The notes under the pieces are model-generated. The model did no database searches. It was not told where the DNA came from and worked only from the letters and a program-made list of their open reading frames with translations. Positions 8,703 to 17,044 of a DNA stretch of 64,000 nucleotides are shown piece by piece (the first letter of the stretch is position 1; each line of letters begins with the position of its first letter). A program made the position numbers and the translations under genes. Origin of the DNA: an uncultured Verrucomicrobia subdivision 3 bacterium (GTDB taxonomy: Bacteria; Verrucomicrobiota; Verrucomicrobiia; Limisphaerales; UBA11358); the NCBI GenBank assembly GCA_903858275.1, contig CAIOIC010000136.1:95064-159063 (forward strand), written 5' to 3'.

Positions 8703-10334
8703 TCAAGATGGAATTTTAAAGGCCAGAGCGGTCTGGCTGGGTAGTTTTTCCGGCAGCGCAATGTGCAGGCCGGCTTCATCGCGCGTGAATTTTAATTTTC
8801 CTGAATTCCCCAGCATTTTGACGTTGCCAATCTTGCCGGGCCAGTTTGTCAAACCGCTCGCCAGTGACTTGAAGGTGACTTTGCCGTCCTTGGGAATTTC
8901 GAGCACGATGGCATAAAGCGTCTTGCCATCCTTGGACTGCGTGAACCGGATATCCTCCGCCGTGAACGGCTTTTTCGACACATCCGTCTGGCCGTCAAAA
9001 CGGCCTTTTTCCACCGCGACGGTGGAGGGGCCTTCGCCATAAACCTTCCACGGACGCGTTGCGTAAATCGCGTCGCCATTCACCTTCAGCCACGCGCCGA
9101 TTTCACTGACGATCTTGATCTCGTCCGCATCCGGCTGGCCGTCGCGCTGGAGCGGCACGCTCAGCATCAGATTGCCGTTTTTGCTGACAATATCCGCCAG
9201 CATCCGCACCACGGAGGCGGCGGATTTGTATTTGTGTTTTTTGAAGATGTCCTGGTTGTAATGCCATGAGCCGATGCAGGTGTCCGTCTGCCATGGCTGC
9301 GGTAAAATGCCTTCCGCCTTGCCGCGCTCGATGTCATAGACCATCGTCCGGCGCTGCATTTCGTTAAGGATTTTATTGTTCATCACGGCTTCATTCCGGC
9401 CGTGCCGCTTGATGCTGGAATTGTAAAAATGCGCGGCGAGGTTCAAGCCGACTTCATCCGTGACACCCCAAAACGGCAGCACGCTGTCATCGAAGTAAAT
9501 CTGGTCAGGCTGGTAATCGTCCCAGAGCTGCTGGGTGCGCTTAAAAAACTTTTCCATGTAAGCCGCGTCGGGGGTGCTGCTGCCCTTGGCCGGATCCCAG
9601 CGCCAATCCAGTTTGATGCCGGGCTTGTGGTTTTGCGCGTAAAGTTCCTGCGGATCGAGGCCATCCCACCATTTTCCATTGCCGTCGGCTTTGGTCAATT
9701 TGCCATCGTAAGGCACGCCGGCGAGCGGGCCGTTGGTGTCCATGCCCTGCGCCGGTTCATACCACGACCACGCATGCGAGGCGTGGACACTCACGCCAAA
9801 GCGCAGTCCGTTTTTGCGCGCCGCCTTGGTCCAGCCGCCCACCAAATCCTTGCGCGGTCCGACGGCGACGGAATTCCACGGCTGATATTTGGAATTGTAA
9901 AGGTCAAGGTTGTCGTGGTGGTTCGCCAGCGCCATGAAATATTTCGCGCCGTTTTCCTTGTAGAAGGCGAGCAGCTTGTCGGGATTGAAATTCGCCGCCT
10001 GCCACTGATGTATCACGTCCTTGAAACCGTTGGTGGACTGATGGCCGTATTCGACGCGGTGCAAATTAAAATCGCTATGGCCGGGAATATACATGTTGCG
10101 CGCATACCAGTCGCCATGTTCTGGTTCGCACTGCGGTCCCCAGTGCGCCCAGATGCCGAACTTGGCGTCCCGGAACCATTCCGGCGTCTGGTAATTCGTG
10201 AGCGAGTTCCAGTCCGCCTTGAACGGCCCCTCGGCGATCGGCGGCAGTTTTAAGGAATTGTTTTGGGCAACCGCCGTTGCAAGCGACACTCCCAGCAACA
10301 ATGTTGCAATTAACTGATGATTTATTTTTCTCAT
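8703..10334 (-). CDS. Secreted alpha-L-fucosidase, GH29 (divergent paralogue)
   Basis: A 543-residue protein with an N-terminal signal peptide ending near ATAVAQ. The barrel motifs EWFRDAKFGIWAHWGP, LANHHDNLDL and PDQIYFDDSVLPF align with the neighbouring fucosidases; the nucleophile position is Asp282. It differs around the active site: CEPEHGDWYAR replaces the AVPMAGDWYAK type, and VSVHASHAWSW replaces SEHLGASFTW, so specificity probably differs. It also carries a longer loop at about 210-255. The gene is 12 bases after the 507-residue fucosidase gene and 13 bases before the 519-residue one, pointing to local duplication followed by divergence within one operon. Confidence 0.9.
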   Translation of the reverse strand: MRKINHQLIATLLLGVSLATAVAQNNSLKLPPIAEGPFKADWNSLTNYQTPEWFRDAKFGIWAHWGPQCEPEHGDWYARNMYIPGHSDFNLHRVEYGHQSTNGFKDVIHQWQAANFNPDKLLAFYKENGAKYFMALANHHDNLDLYNSKYQPWNSVAVGPRKDLVGGWTKAARKNGLRFGVSVHASHAWSWYEPAQGMDTNGPLAGVPYDGKLTKADGNGKWWDGLDPQELYAQNHKPGIKLDWRWDPAKGSSTPDAAYMEKFFKRTQQLWDDYQPDQIYFDDSVLPFWGVTDEVGLNLAAHFYNSSIKRHGRNEAVMNNKILNEMQRRTMVYDIERGKAEGILPQPWQTDTCIGSWHYNQDIFKKHKYKSAASVVRMLADIVSKNGNLMLSVPLQRDGQPDADEIKIVSEIGAWLKVNGDAIYATRPWKVYGEGPSTVAVEKGRFDGQTDVSKKPFTAEDIRFTQSKDGKTLYAIVLEIPKDGKVTFKSLASGLTNWPGKIGNVKMLGNSGKLKFTRDEAGLHIALPEKLPSQTALAFKIPS

Positions 10335-10346
10335 TTGCAGTTTTTG

Positions 10347-11870
10347 TTATGGCTGTTTGTTCTGTTTCGGAGATGCGTCGTCAGGTAGGGTTTCAGAAAG
10401 ATTTCCCCATGGTTCGGATTCCACCTTGAATGCGTAGGCCTGTTTGCAGGGGCGTTTCGTTTCATTCTGCATCTCCTTTGGCATTTCAATGACGGCGGCG
10501 TCACCTTCCCGATGCCATTTTAAATCCTGATCTAAGCCGAGCATTCGAATTGCTGAACCATCCCTCGGTTTTACCAGGCTGGTTTTCAATGTTTCACCGG
10601 GCCATTTGAGGCTGATGATGTAGGTGCATTTTTTGTCTTTGGTGCGGGTGAAGCGCAGGTCGTTACCTTCGTGATAGCGGAGATAAGGGCGCGTGGCGAA
10701 AATGGCTTCGCCGTTCACCTTCAGCCAGTCGCCAACGTAATTGACATTGTCGATCATCTCCTGCTGAAACCTGCCGTCAGGTCCCGGGCCGTAGCCGGCC
10801 TGGAAATTGCCGCCCTTGGCAACGATGTCAATCAGGCTTTGCAGAATCCATTCCCGCGATTTGAATTCCCCATGTTCGTGATAGGAAAATCCGCCGCCGC
10901 ATTGATAGATCACCTGCCACGGGCGTTTGACCTTGTTCGGGTCGTCGGGAATCTTTTGTTCCGGTGTCTCGTAGTCACCATACTGGTCGATACCGCGATT
11001 GCGGAGCATGATGTTTGGTTGCAGGCTGCGCGCCAGCTTGGCCACGCCATAGGCATCGGGTTGGGCTTCCTTGCCCCAGTGCATATCCAGGCAAAGCGTG
11101 TCAATCAGGCCGTATTGGGTCAGCAACTCGGTTATCTGGTCGCGCTCCTTTTGGATGAATGCCGCCCAGCGCCGAGGATCGTCTGACTTCTTGGTGAAGG
11201 TTCCGTCCTGCCAGAAGTTGCGAACCCACTGGTTGTCCCAGCCAAAATCCCAGTCGTGCCAGTCAATGTGCGAGTAATAAAGACTGACGCCCAGATGGTG
11301 CGCGCGCCCAGCTTGGACCAGTTCTCTGACGATGTCGCGCTGGAACGGTGTTTCCGCGATGCTGAAATGGTTGGTCACCTCCGTGAACGTGCCGTCGGCA
11401 TTCTTGCGGAATCCTCGCTGCAGCGTTTTGGTCGGCCACATACAGAAACCCTCGTGGTGCTTCGTCGTGAAGGAAAAATATTTCATGCCGGCGCGCTGCA
11501 TGATCTCCATCCATTCATCGGCATTGAAATTGGTGGGGTTGAATTCCTGGTAGGAGGCGTAGTAATTCTTCAGCCACTCCTTGTCTTGTGCATGGGCCTT
11601 GATGACCCATGAGGCATCGCCACCGCTGTTGCCGAACATGCAATATAGCCCCCAGTGGATGCGCAGCCCCCATTTTAGATCCTGCCAGCGCTCCACCGCC
11701 GCCTCGCCGGCGTGGACGTAATCGGCATCCACGCCGCAGTAAGCGGAGTATTTTTCCTGCAAACGCTGTTCCTCCGCCTGCGTTATCGAAGCGCCAGTCA
11801 CAGCAGCATCAGCCGCGGCGAGCGACAGCCCCAGCAGCAACGCGGTGAGTTTGCTTGGGTTCAGTTTCAT
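10347..11870 (-). CDS. Secreted GH29 fucosidase-like enzyme (distinct subfamily)
   Basis: 507 residues with a signal peptide almost identical in its core to the other fucosidases (ALLLGLSLAAA), but a clearly different enzyme. Barrel landmarks are LKWGLRIHWGLYCMFG, SFTTKHHEGFCMW and the nucleophile-like region LIDTLCLDMHWG with Asp262. The GDYETPEQ segment (about 298-305) supplies a Glu that, in the GH29 subfamily of this type, is a candidate acid/base; the other three copies lack this segment. The C-terminus is a short beta domain and a Lys/Gln-rich tail. It lies 3 bases after the GHMP-kinase-like gene. Substrate could be fucose in a different linkage or another alpha-L-sugar. Confidence 0.85.
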   Translation of the reverse strand: MKLNPSKLTALLLGLSLAAADAAVTGASITQAEEQRLQEKYSAYCGVDADYVHAGEAAVERWQDLKWGLRIHWGLYCMFGNSGGDASWVIKAHAQDKEWLKNYYASYQEFNPTNFNADEWMEIMQRAGMKYFSFTTKHHEGFCMWPTKTLQRGFRKNADGTFTEVTNHFSIAETPFQRDIVRELVQAGRAHHLGVSLYYSHIDWHDWDFGWDNQWVRNFWQDGTFTKKSDDPRRWAAFIQKERDQITELLTQYGLIDTLCLDMHWGKEAQPDAYGVAKLARSLQPNIMLRNRGIDQYGDYETPEQKIPDDPNKVKRPWQVIYQCGGGFSYHEHGEFKSREWILQSLIDIVAKGGNFQAGYGPGPDGRFQQEMIDNVNYVGDWLKVNGEAIFATRPYLRYHEGNDLRFTRTKDKKCTYIISLKWPGETLKTSLVKPRDGSAIRMLGLDQDLKWHREGDAAVIEMPKEMQNETKRPCKQAYAFKVESEPWGNLSETLPDDASPKQNKQP

Positions 11871-11873
11871 TTT

Positions 11874-12668
11874 TTATTTATTTGCGACGCGAACATTGAC
11901 TTGGAAAGCCCCCGGCACCGGTTTTTCGGAAACGACAATCAAGTAACCGCCGCCGCAGCCGGAATACATCGCGCCAAGATATTGCTGCTGATACGCCTTG
12001 AGAATGGGCATCAGCTCGACGCGGAGCAGGGGATGGCGGACGACCTGCGGCAGCAGCGTCTCCCAGCATTTCATGTTCAAATTCAGCGATGCGCCGAGCG
12101 CCGTCGCGTCCATTTTTACGATGGCATGGTAGCAGTCCTGTCCGGAGCGGCCGAGCTTGGCGACCCATGTAGGCTTCAGGTTTTTGATGCCGAGCGGGCT
12201 GTAGCCGTCCGGGCGCGGCTCGACCGGAATAAGATGCAAAACTTTGCTCAGCCAGCGGGCGACCTTCGGTGAGTTGCACGATTCAACGTGGGATGGAAAA
12301 ACGCCGTCCTGAATTTTATAATCGTAATCCAGGCGGTTCACGCCGGGATAAATGAGGCCGATCATATCCTGCGAGCCGCTGGGTTCGGCTTTGCCTTTGT
12401 TCTCCGCTTCGTAAAGCTCGCGCACGAGTTCGGCGAGGGGGCGATTCGGCAGTTTGCCTTTCCACAGTTTCATCGCGATGGCGCGGGTGCCGCTGGCGAT
12501 GCCGGAGCGGTCCATCGGCCGGAAATCCGGCTCGATCTGCACCACCACCATGGAGCCGGGCGGCTGGGGGTTATGGCGCGAGACGAACGGTTGGTCAATC
12601 CAGCCGCCCGCGAGTTGCAGGCGGTTCGGAATGGCTCCGATCAGCTTGGCAATGGGAGTGGTTTTCAT
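11874..12668 (-). CDS. GHMP-kinase-like protein (possible L-fucokinase-type sugar kinase)
   Basis: A 264-residue cytoplasmic protein without a signal peptide, inserted between secreted fucosidases. Near the N-terminus PNRLQLAGGWIDQP (about 14-27) matches the first GHMP motif in the form seen in fucokinase and heptose kinases (P-R-x-L-AGGW-D). The C-terminal YSGCGGGYLIV (about 235-245) matches the third motif, GxGGGG. The central ATP-binding motif is unusual: SGIASGTRA replaces PxxxGLGSSA. The protein is also shorter than typical sugar kinases of this family (300-350 residues), with little between motifs 1 and 2. Its start overlaps the upstream fucosidase stop by 4 bases. I infer phosphorylation of a released sugar such as L-fucose; it could instead be a family member that only binds sugar. 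Confidence 0.6.
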   Translation of the reverse strand: MKTTPIAKLIGAIPNRLQLAGGWIDQPFVSRHNPQPPGSMVVVQIEPDFRPMDRSGIASGTRAIAMKLWKGKLPNRPLAELVRELYEAENKGKAEPSGSQDMIGLIYPGVNRLDYDYKIQDGVFPSHVESCNSPKVARWLSKVLHLIPVEPRPDGYSPLGIKNLKPTWVAKLGRSGQDCYHAIVKMDATALGASLNLNMKCWETLLPQVVRHPLLRVELMPILKAYQQQYLGAMYSGCGGGYLIVVSEKPVPGAFQVNVRVANK

Positions 12669-14674
12669 TGAGCAACCGGTTCCAAGCGGACTGAGCTGAG
12701 ATTAATCGGCTTCCAACTCGCAGCATCCTTGGCGAGGACCTTCAAAGTGAAATCACCAGCTTGCTTGATCGTGACAGTGCCGATTTCAGTGGTGGCATAT
12801 TTATCCCAGCCGGAGGTTGTGGGCACGGTGGCGGAAATCTTTTCGCCGCCAACCTCCACTAGAAACTCGGCTTTGCTGTTGGCGACGGCCAGCGTGGTGG
12901 TGATTTTATATTTGCCGGGTTTGCTGATGCGGGCGTGCCACGAAGCCCATTCGTTGGCGTTGTTCCAAAAACCGATGTTGGATTTGCCGCCTTTGGTTTC
13001 CACCTTGATCTTCTGTCCGTGCAATTCGGCTTCGTCGGCGCCAAAGGTGAGGCTGCCTTTGATGTCGGGCAGGATCAGCACCGCCGCATTGGCGGATTCC
13101 GGCAATGGCGCGGGCTTGAGGTCGCTGCCGGTGATGCGGAGCGTGCAGGTCAGGCCATTGGTGGCACTGGCAGGCAACGTCACGATTAAACCATCCTGAG
13201 TCCGGTTGAATTTCAATTCGCCCTTGTGGCCGAGTAATTCAACCCGCTTGATTTGGTTCTGGCTCGCATCTTCGGTCCTGGCGAGCGAGCGGATGAGGAT
13301 TTGATTTTCCGCCGGCCAGCCCAGCGTGGTGGCGTAAAGCGTTTTGCCCTTGGTTGTGAACCGGATGTCTCTGGCGGTGAAGTTGAATTTCTCATTGAAT
13401 GCCCCGCCTTTCATGCGCACCGGACCTTCGCCGGAGACCAGCCAGGGGCGGGAGCCGTAAATGGCCTCGCCATTCACCGCAGTCCACTCGGCGAGTTGAT
13501 GGAGCATGGCTTCCGCTTCCGGATCCAGCGTGCCGTCGGGCCGCAAGACAACGTTCAGCAGCAAATTGCCGTTTTTGCTCACGATGTCCACGAGCAGCGT
13601 CACCGTCCAGTTCACCGGCTGATATTTCCAATGCTTGTTGTAAAACCAGTCGCCGATGGACGTGTCGCATTGCCAGGGATAGGGGTCGATTTTGGCGCCA
13701 ACGCCACGTTCATAATCCTGCACCCAGCGGCCGCCGGAAATTTGTTTGCAGTTGTAAACGGCTTCGCTTTTGCCGCCGTGGGCCTTGGCGCTGATATTGT
13801 AAAGATTGGCGATCTGGCTTAAGCCGACAACATTGCTCGCGCCGAATGCCACCCCGCCGTCGCTGTAAAGCAGGTCGGGTTTGTAATTGTCCACGAGTTC
13901 CTTGACCTCGTTATACCACTGCTGATGCCAGCGCGGATTTTTGGAATACCAGCCGTTGTCCCCGGGTTCCGCCGGAAAATGATACAAGTCCCAATTGTTT
14001 GAGCTGGCACCGTCGTAAGGCACACCGGCAAACGGGCCGGTTTTGTCGGCTTTGTGGGCTTCTTGAAACCAGGTGAAACTGGCGCCCAGATGTTCGGAGA
14101 CGCCGAACGGCAAACCGTTTTTCTTCGCTGCCGCCTGCCATTCGCCGACGACATCGCGGTGCGGCCCCATTAGCACAGAGTTCCAGCGGTGCAGCTTGGA
14201 GTTCCACAAAAAGAAATTGTCGTGGTGCGTGCCCATGCTGACAAAATATTTTGCGCCCGCTTTTTTGTAGAGTTCCATCAGCTTCTCCGGCTCCCATTTT
14301 TCCGCTTTCCACAGCGGGATGATGTCTTTCCAGCCATTGGTGGAAGGGTGTTCGTAGGTGGCCAGATGATGGATGTAGTCCGCGCTCGGCCCGTTGGTTT
14401 TGCCGGTTTTTCGGTCCACCGTTTCCTGCTGATACATCTTCTTCGCATACCAGTCCCCCTCCATCGGCACCGCCTGCGGTCCCCAGTGCGCCCAGATGCC
14501 GAACTTCGCATCGCGGAACCAGTCGGGGCAGGAATAGTTGGTCAGCGATTCCAGCGTGCCGGCAAACTGGCCGGGGGTGATCGGCAGTTTTAAATCGGCG
14601 TCCGTCAGTTCCGCCCGGCCGGGGACAATGGAAGCGGTGATAACAAGCGAAGCGAGCAGGGGTTTTATTTGCAT
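12665..14674 (-). CDS. Secreted alpha-L-fucosidase, GH29, with C-terminal carbohydrate-binding-like domain
   Basis: At 669 residues this is the longest fucosidase and the first gene of the operon. Signal peptide 1-21; the GH29 barrel has DWFRDAKFGIWAHWGP, SMGTHHDNFFLW, and PDLLYSDG with nucleophile Asp272. It is most like the 519-residue copy. After the usual beta-sandwich (to about 520) an extra domain of about 150 residues follows: NIGFWNNANEWASWHARI, SKPGKYKITTTLAVAN, GEKISATVP, TIKQAGDFTLKVLAK. This is the pattern of galactose-binding-like folds such as DUF5077 and CBM35/CBM6-type modules, so it probably binds glycan. It overlaps the GHMP-like gene by 4 bases. A strong hairpin lies 31 bases upstream of the start. 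Confidence 0.9.
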   Translation of the reverse strand: MQIKPLLASLVITASIVPGRAELTDADLKLPITPGQFAGTLESLTNYSCPDWFRDAKFGIWAHWGPQAVPMEGDWYAKKMYQQETVDRKTGKTNGPSADYIHHLATYEHPSTNGWKDIIPLWKAEKWEPEKLMELYKKAGAKYFVSMGTHHDNFFLWNSKLHRWNSVLMGPHRDVVGEWQAAAKKNGLPFGVSEHLGASFTWFQEAHKADKTGPFAGVPYDGASSNNWDLYHFPAEPGDNGWYSKNPRWHQQWYNEVKELVDNYKPDLLYSDGGVAFGASNVVGLSQIANLYNISAKAHGGKSEAVYNCKQISGGRWVQDYERGVGAKIDPYPWQCDTSIGDWFYNKHWKYQPVNWTVTLLVDIVSKNGNLLLNVVLRPDGTLDPEAEAMLHQLAEWTAVNGEAIYGSRPWLVSGEGPVRMKGGAFNEKFNFTARDIRFTTKGKTLYATTLGWPAENQILIRSLARTEDASQNQIKRVELLGHKGELKFNRTQDGLIVTLPASATNGLTCTLRITGSDLKPAPLPESANAAVLILPDIKGSLTFGADEAELHGQKIKVETKGGKSNIGFWNNANEWASWHARISKPGKYKITTTLAVANSKAEFLVEVGGEKISATVPTTSGWDKYATTEIGTVTIKQAGDFTLKVLAKDAASWKPINLSSVRLEPVAQ

Positions 14675-14704
14675 GGGGTTAATTTTGGTTTTGATGGTGG
14701 AGTG

Positions 14705-14736
14705 CCGCCGCCGAGGTGGACGACCATCGGCGGCGG
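14705..14736. repeat. Strong inverted repeat between the epimerase and fucosidase genes
   Basis: CCGCCGCCGA (14705-14714) and its exact reverse complement TCGGCGGCGG (14727-14736) enclose a 12-base loop in the 84-base gap. On the transcript of the minus strand this GC-rich stem is not followed by a T-run, so it is not a classical terminator. It may be an attenuator, an RNA stability element or a processing site that sets different levels for the epimerase and the fucosidase operon. Confidence 0.6.
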
Positions 14737-14758
14737 ATTAATCTAAATTCAGCGAGCA

Positions 14759-15808
14759 TCAGCCCACGCCCACGCGTTCGCCGGCTTTGCGTTTCTTGTA
14801 TTGCTGCCGGATCCACGCGTAGGTTTCCGCGAGGCCCTTGTTCAAGGTTGTGTTCGGCTCCCATTTGAGCGTTTTCTTGATGAAGGTATTGTCCGAATTG
14901 CGGCCGGCCACGCCCTGCGGCGCGTTGAGGTCGTATTTGCGGTTCATTTTCACGCCCGCGATTTTCTCAATCTTTGTCAGTAGTTCGTTGATGGAAACCA
15001 GTTCGCTTGAACCGAGGTTGATCGGCGTCGCGATGAGGTCGTCGCAGTGCATGATCTTGTCAATGCCCTGCACGCAGTCGTCAATATACATGAAGCTGCG
15101 GGTCTGCGAGCCGTTGCCCCAAATCGTGATGTCTTTCTTGCCGGTCTCGATGGCTTCAATAACCTTGCGGCACAGCGCGGCGGGCGCCTTTTCGCGGCCG
15201 CCGTCCCAGGTGCCATGCGGGCCATAGACATTGTGGAAGCGCGCAATCGCCGTCTTCATGCCGCGCTCGTGCCAGTATTCCTCGCAGAACATTTCGGAAA
15301 TCAATTTCTCCCAGCCGTAGCCGCGCTCGGCCATCGCGGGATACGCGTCGGATTCCTTGAGCGCGCGCACTTTGGGGTCTTTTTGCAGCAGCGTGTTGTA
15401 GGCACAGGCGGAACTGGAGAAAAAATAACGTCGCGCGCCGGCTTTGTAAGCTGCTTCGACCATGTTGGTGTTGATGAGGATCGAGCGCAGGCATTCGACG
15501 CGGAAGCGCTCAATAAAACCCATGCCGCCCATGTCAGCGGCGAGGTTGTAGACTTCCACCGCGCCTTCGCAAACGCGATGGCAGTTGGCTTCGTTGCTGA
15601 CGTCGAGGCAGAGGTTCTCGACGCCGGGCACATGGAGATACCACTCGTAGAGCGGCTTTTTGTCCACCGCGCGAATATTGGTGAAACCCTTCTTCTTGAA
15701 GTAAAGTGCCAGATTGCCGCCGATGAATCCGCCGGCACCGGTGATGACGATCAAATCATCCTTCTTCAGCGGGGCGTCCTTTTCTACGATTCGTTTGTGT
15801 TCTTTCAT
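14759..15808 (-). CDS. gme: GDP-mannose 3,5-epimerase
   Basis: 349 residues from the ATG at 15808; the 21 residues upstream in frame look non-coding. It is an extended short-chain dehydrogenase with an NAD-binding GAGGFIGG (24-31). Long stretches match plant GDP-mannose 3,5-epimerase: ALKESDAYPA, IARFHNVYGPHGTWDGGREK, QTRSFMYIDDC, GRNSDN. The catalytic residues of the Arabidopsis enzyme (Cys145, Tyr174, Lys178, Lys217) correspond to Cys135, Tyr164, Lys168 and Lys207 here, all at the same offset of ten. The enzyme converts GDP-D-mannose to GDP-L-galactose (and GDP-L-gulose). It is divergent from an AraC-type regulator gene and in line with the fucosidase operon downstream, so it may serve L-galactose/L-fucose chemistry there or supply the exopolysaccharide system. 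Confidence 0.88.
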   Translation of the reverse strand: MKEHKRIVEKDAPLKKDDLIVITGAGGFIGGNLALYFKKKGFTNIRAVDKKPLYEWYLHVPGVENLCLDVSNEANCHRVCEGAVEVYNLAADMGGMGFIERFRVECLRSILINTNMVEAAYKAGARRYFFSSSACAYNTLLQKDPKVRALKESDAYPAMAERGYGWEKLISEMFCEEYWHERGMKTAIARFHNVYGPHGTWDGGREKAPAALCRKVIEAIETGKKDITIWGNGSQTRSFMYIDDCVQGIDKIMHCDDLIATPINLGSSELVSINELLTKIEKIAGVKMNRKYDLNAPQGVAGRNSDNTFIKKTLKWEPNTTLNKGLAETYAWIRQQYKKRKAGERVGVG

Positions 15809-15950
15809 AAATAGTGTGTTCGTTTTTTGCGTTGGGTTTGAGCCTGAATATAATCGCCGCCTCAATCTCAACGCCAGCCATAATAGCTTCGACAGGCATA
15901 TTCTTGAATGGCTATAGTTGACCGGTGCATGGACATTATTGACTTAAGAA
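15809..15950. promoter_or_regulatory. Divergent control region between the epimerase gene and the AraC-type regulator gene
   Basis: This 142-base gap must contain promoters for both directions. I see an AGCCAT element (15876-15881) and its inverted copy ATGGCT (15908-15913) about 32 bases apart, which could be half-sites for the AraC-type protein, although six bases may be chance. A TATATT-like element reading leftwards lies at 15847-15852, without a well-spaced -35 box. Control by the adjacent regulator is inferred from position only. Confidence 0.4.
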
Positions 15951-16838
15951 ATGAAGCCGCTTAAGCCCGCCGCATTGGATAAATCCGGGACGCCGGAGTT
16001 TTTCTCGCCGCAAGTGGCCGCGGCGCGGCGCTTCTATCTCAATCTTAACCCGCCCCGGCAGCGGCGGCTTTCAGTGGTCTGCGGCGGGCTGGAGCATTGC
16101 CGGCCTGACTACGCCATTCATCGTTCCACGTTTCCGTTTTACTCCATCGAATACGTTGCCCGCGGACAGGGTGAGTTGAAGCTTGCTGGCCGCTCCCATG
16201 TTTTGCAGCCGGGCCGGCTGTTTGCCTATGGCCCGCGGGTGTCGCATCACATCATCGGCAGCCCGTCGGATCCGCTCGTCAAATACTTTGTGGACTTTGC
16301 GGGCCAGTCCGCCCTCAAGCTCCTGCGCGCGTGCCGGCTGGCGCCGGGGCAGGTGGCCCAGGTGTTTCCGCCGAACGCCCTGACTCCGCTTTTTGACGAG
16401 CTGATTCAAAGCGGCTTGCAAGCCGGCCGGCAGCGCGCGGATTTGTGCGTTGGCTTGCTCGAATGCCTCGCGCTAAAAATCGTGGCGGCCCATGCGCCGG
16501 TGGGCGGTGCGGAGACGCTGGCCTTCGACACCTATCAGCAATGCCGTTTGCGCATCGAACAGCACTTTCTGCGGCTGCGCACCTTGAAGCAGATCGCCGA
16601 AGAGTGTCATGCCAATAACGCCTACCTTTGCCGCTTGTTTCGCCGCTATGATCAGCAGACCCCGTATCAATATCTGCTCCGCCTCAAAATGAACCACGCC
16701 GCCGCCCGCTTGCAGCAGCCTGGCGTGCTGGTGAAACAGGTGGCCGAGGAGGTTGGATTTGCCGATCCGTTCCATTTTTCCCGCGTCTTCAAGAGTGTGC
16801 TGGGGCTTTCGCCGGACACGTTCCGGCGGATGCGATGA
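15951..16838 (+). CDS. AraC-family transcriptional regulator
   Basis: 295 residues. The N-terminal half is a cupin-like sugar-sensing domain (YSIEYVARGQGELKLAGR, LQPGRLFAYGPRVSHHI). The C-terminal 100 residues form the double helix-turn-helix of the family: LRTLKQIAEECHANNAYLCR, then VKQVAEEVGFADPFHFSRVF and a final LGLSPDTFRRMR. Proteins of this architecture bind a sugar in the cupin and activate nearby catabolic genes. Position suggests control of the divergent epimerase/fucosidase genes, the downstream 17045-21564 operon, or both. No Shine-Dalgarno sequence is evident before the ATG. Confidence 0.9.
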   Translation: MKPLKPAALDKSGTPEFFSPQVAAARRFYLNLNPPRQRRLSVVCGGLEHCRPDYAIHRSTFPFYSIEYVARGQGELKLAGRSHVLQPGRLFAYGPRVSHHIIGSPSDPLVKYFVDFAGQSALKLLRACRLAPGQVAQVFPPNALTPLFDELIQSGLQAGRQRADLCVGLLECLALKIVAAHAPVGGAETLAFDTYQQCRLRIEQHFLRLRTLKQIAEECHANNAYLCRLFRRYDQQTPYQYLLRLKMNHAAARLQQPGVLVKQVAEEVGFADPFHFSRVFKSVLGLSPDTFRRMR

Positions 16839-16875
16839 CGGCGCCGTGCCGGATCATCGGGGGCCGCCGGCGTGG

Positions 16876-16954
16876 AATCCTAATCCCAATCGTAATCCTA
16901 ATCTTAATCCCCTTGGAACCATGATTGCGATTAAGAACAAGATTAAGATTAAGA
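16876..16954. repeat. Hexamer-periodic inverted repeat (AATC units facing GATT units)
   Basis: Six AATC tetramers start exactly 6 bases apart (16876, 16882, 16888, 16894, 16900, 16906). They are followed, around a centre at 16916, by GATT at 16923, 16929, 16941 and 16947 on the same 6-base grid, with GAAC at 16935 and GACC at 16953 in the missing places. The arms fold into a long hairpin with periodic mismatches. It fills most of the 206-base gap between the AraC-type gene and the next operon; otherwise I see only ordinary sequence there. It may terminate transcription, bind a protein on one DNA face every half turn, or be a mobile or expanded simple repeat. Confidence 0.75.
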
Positions 16955-17044
16955 CCCTGCCGGGCTGCCGACGTGGTGGACAAAGAATGAATAAACAAAT
17001 AATCTGGAACCCGTCCCCCGCATAATCCGCGAATTGAAGCGAAA

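Noticed and set aside
15876..15913. Defined operator for the AraC-type regulator
   Set aside because: Only a 6-base inverted match 32 bases apart, which is expected by chance; kept as a note in the control region, not as a binding site.
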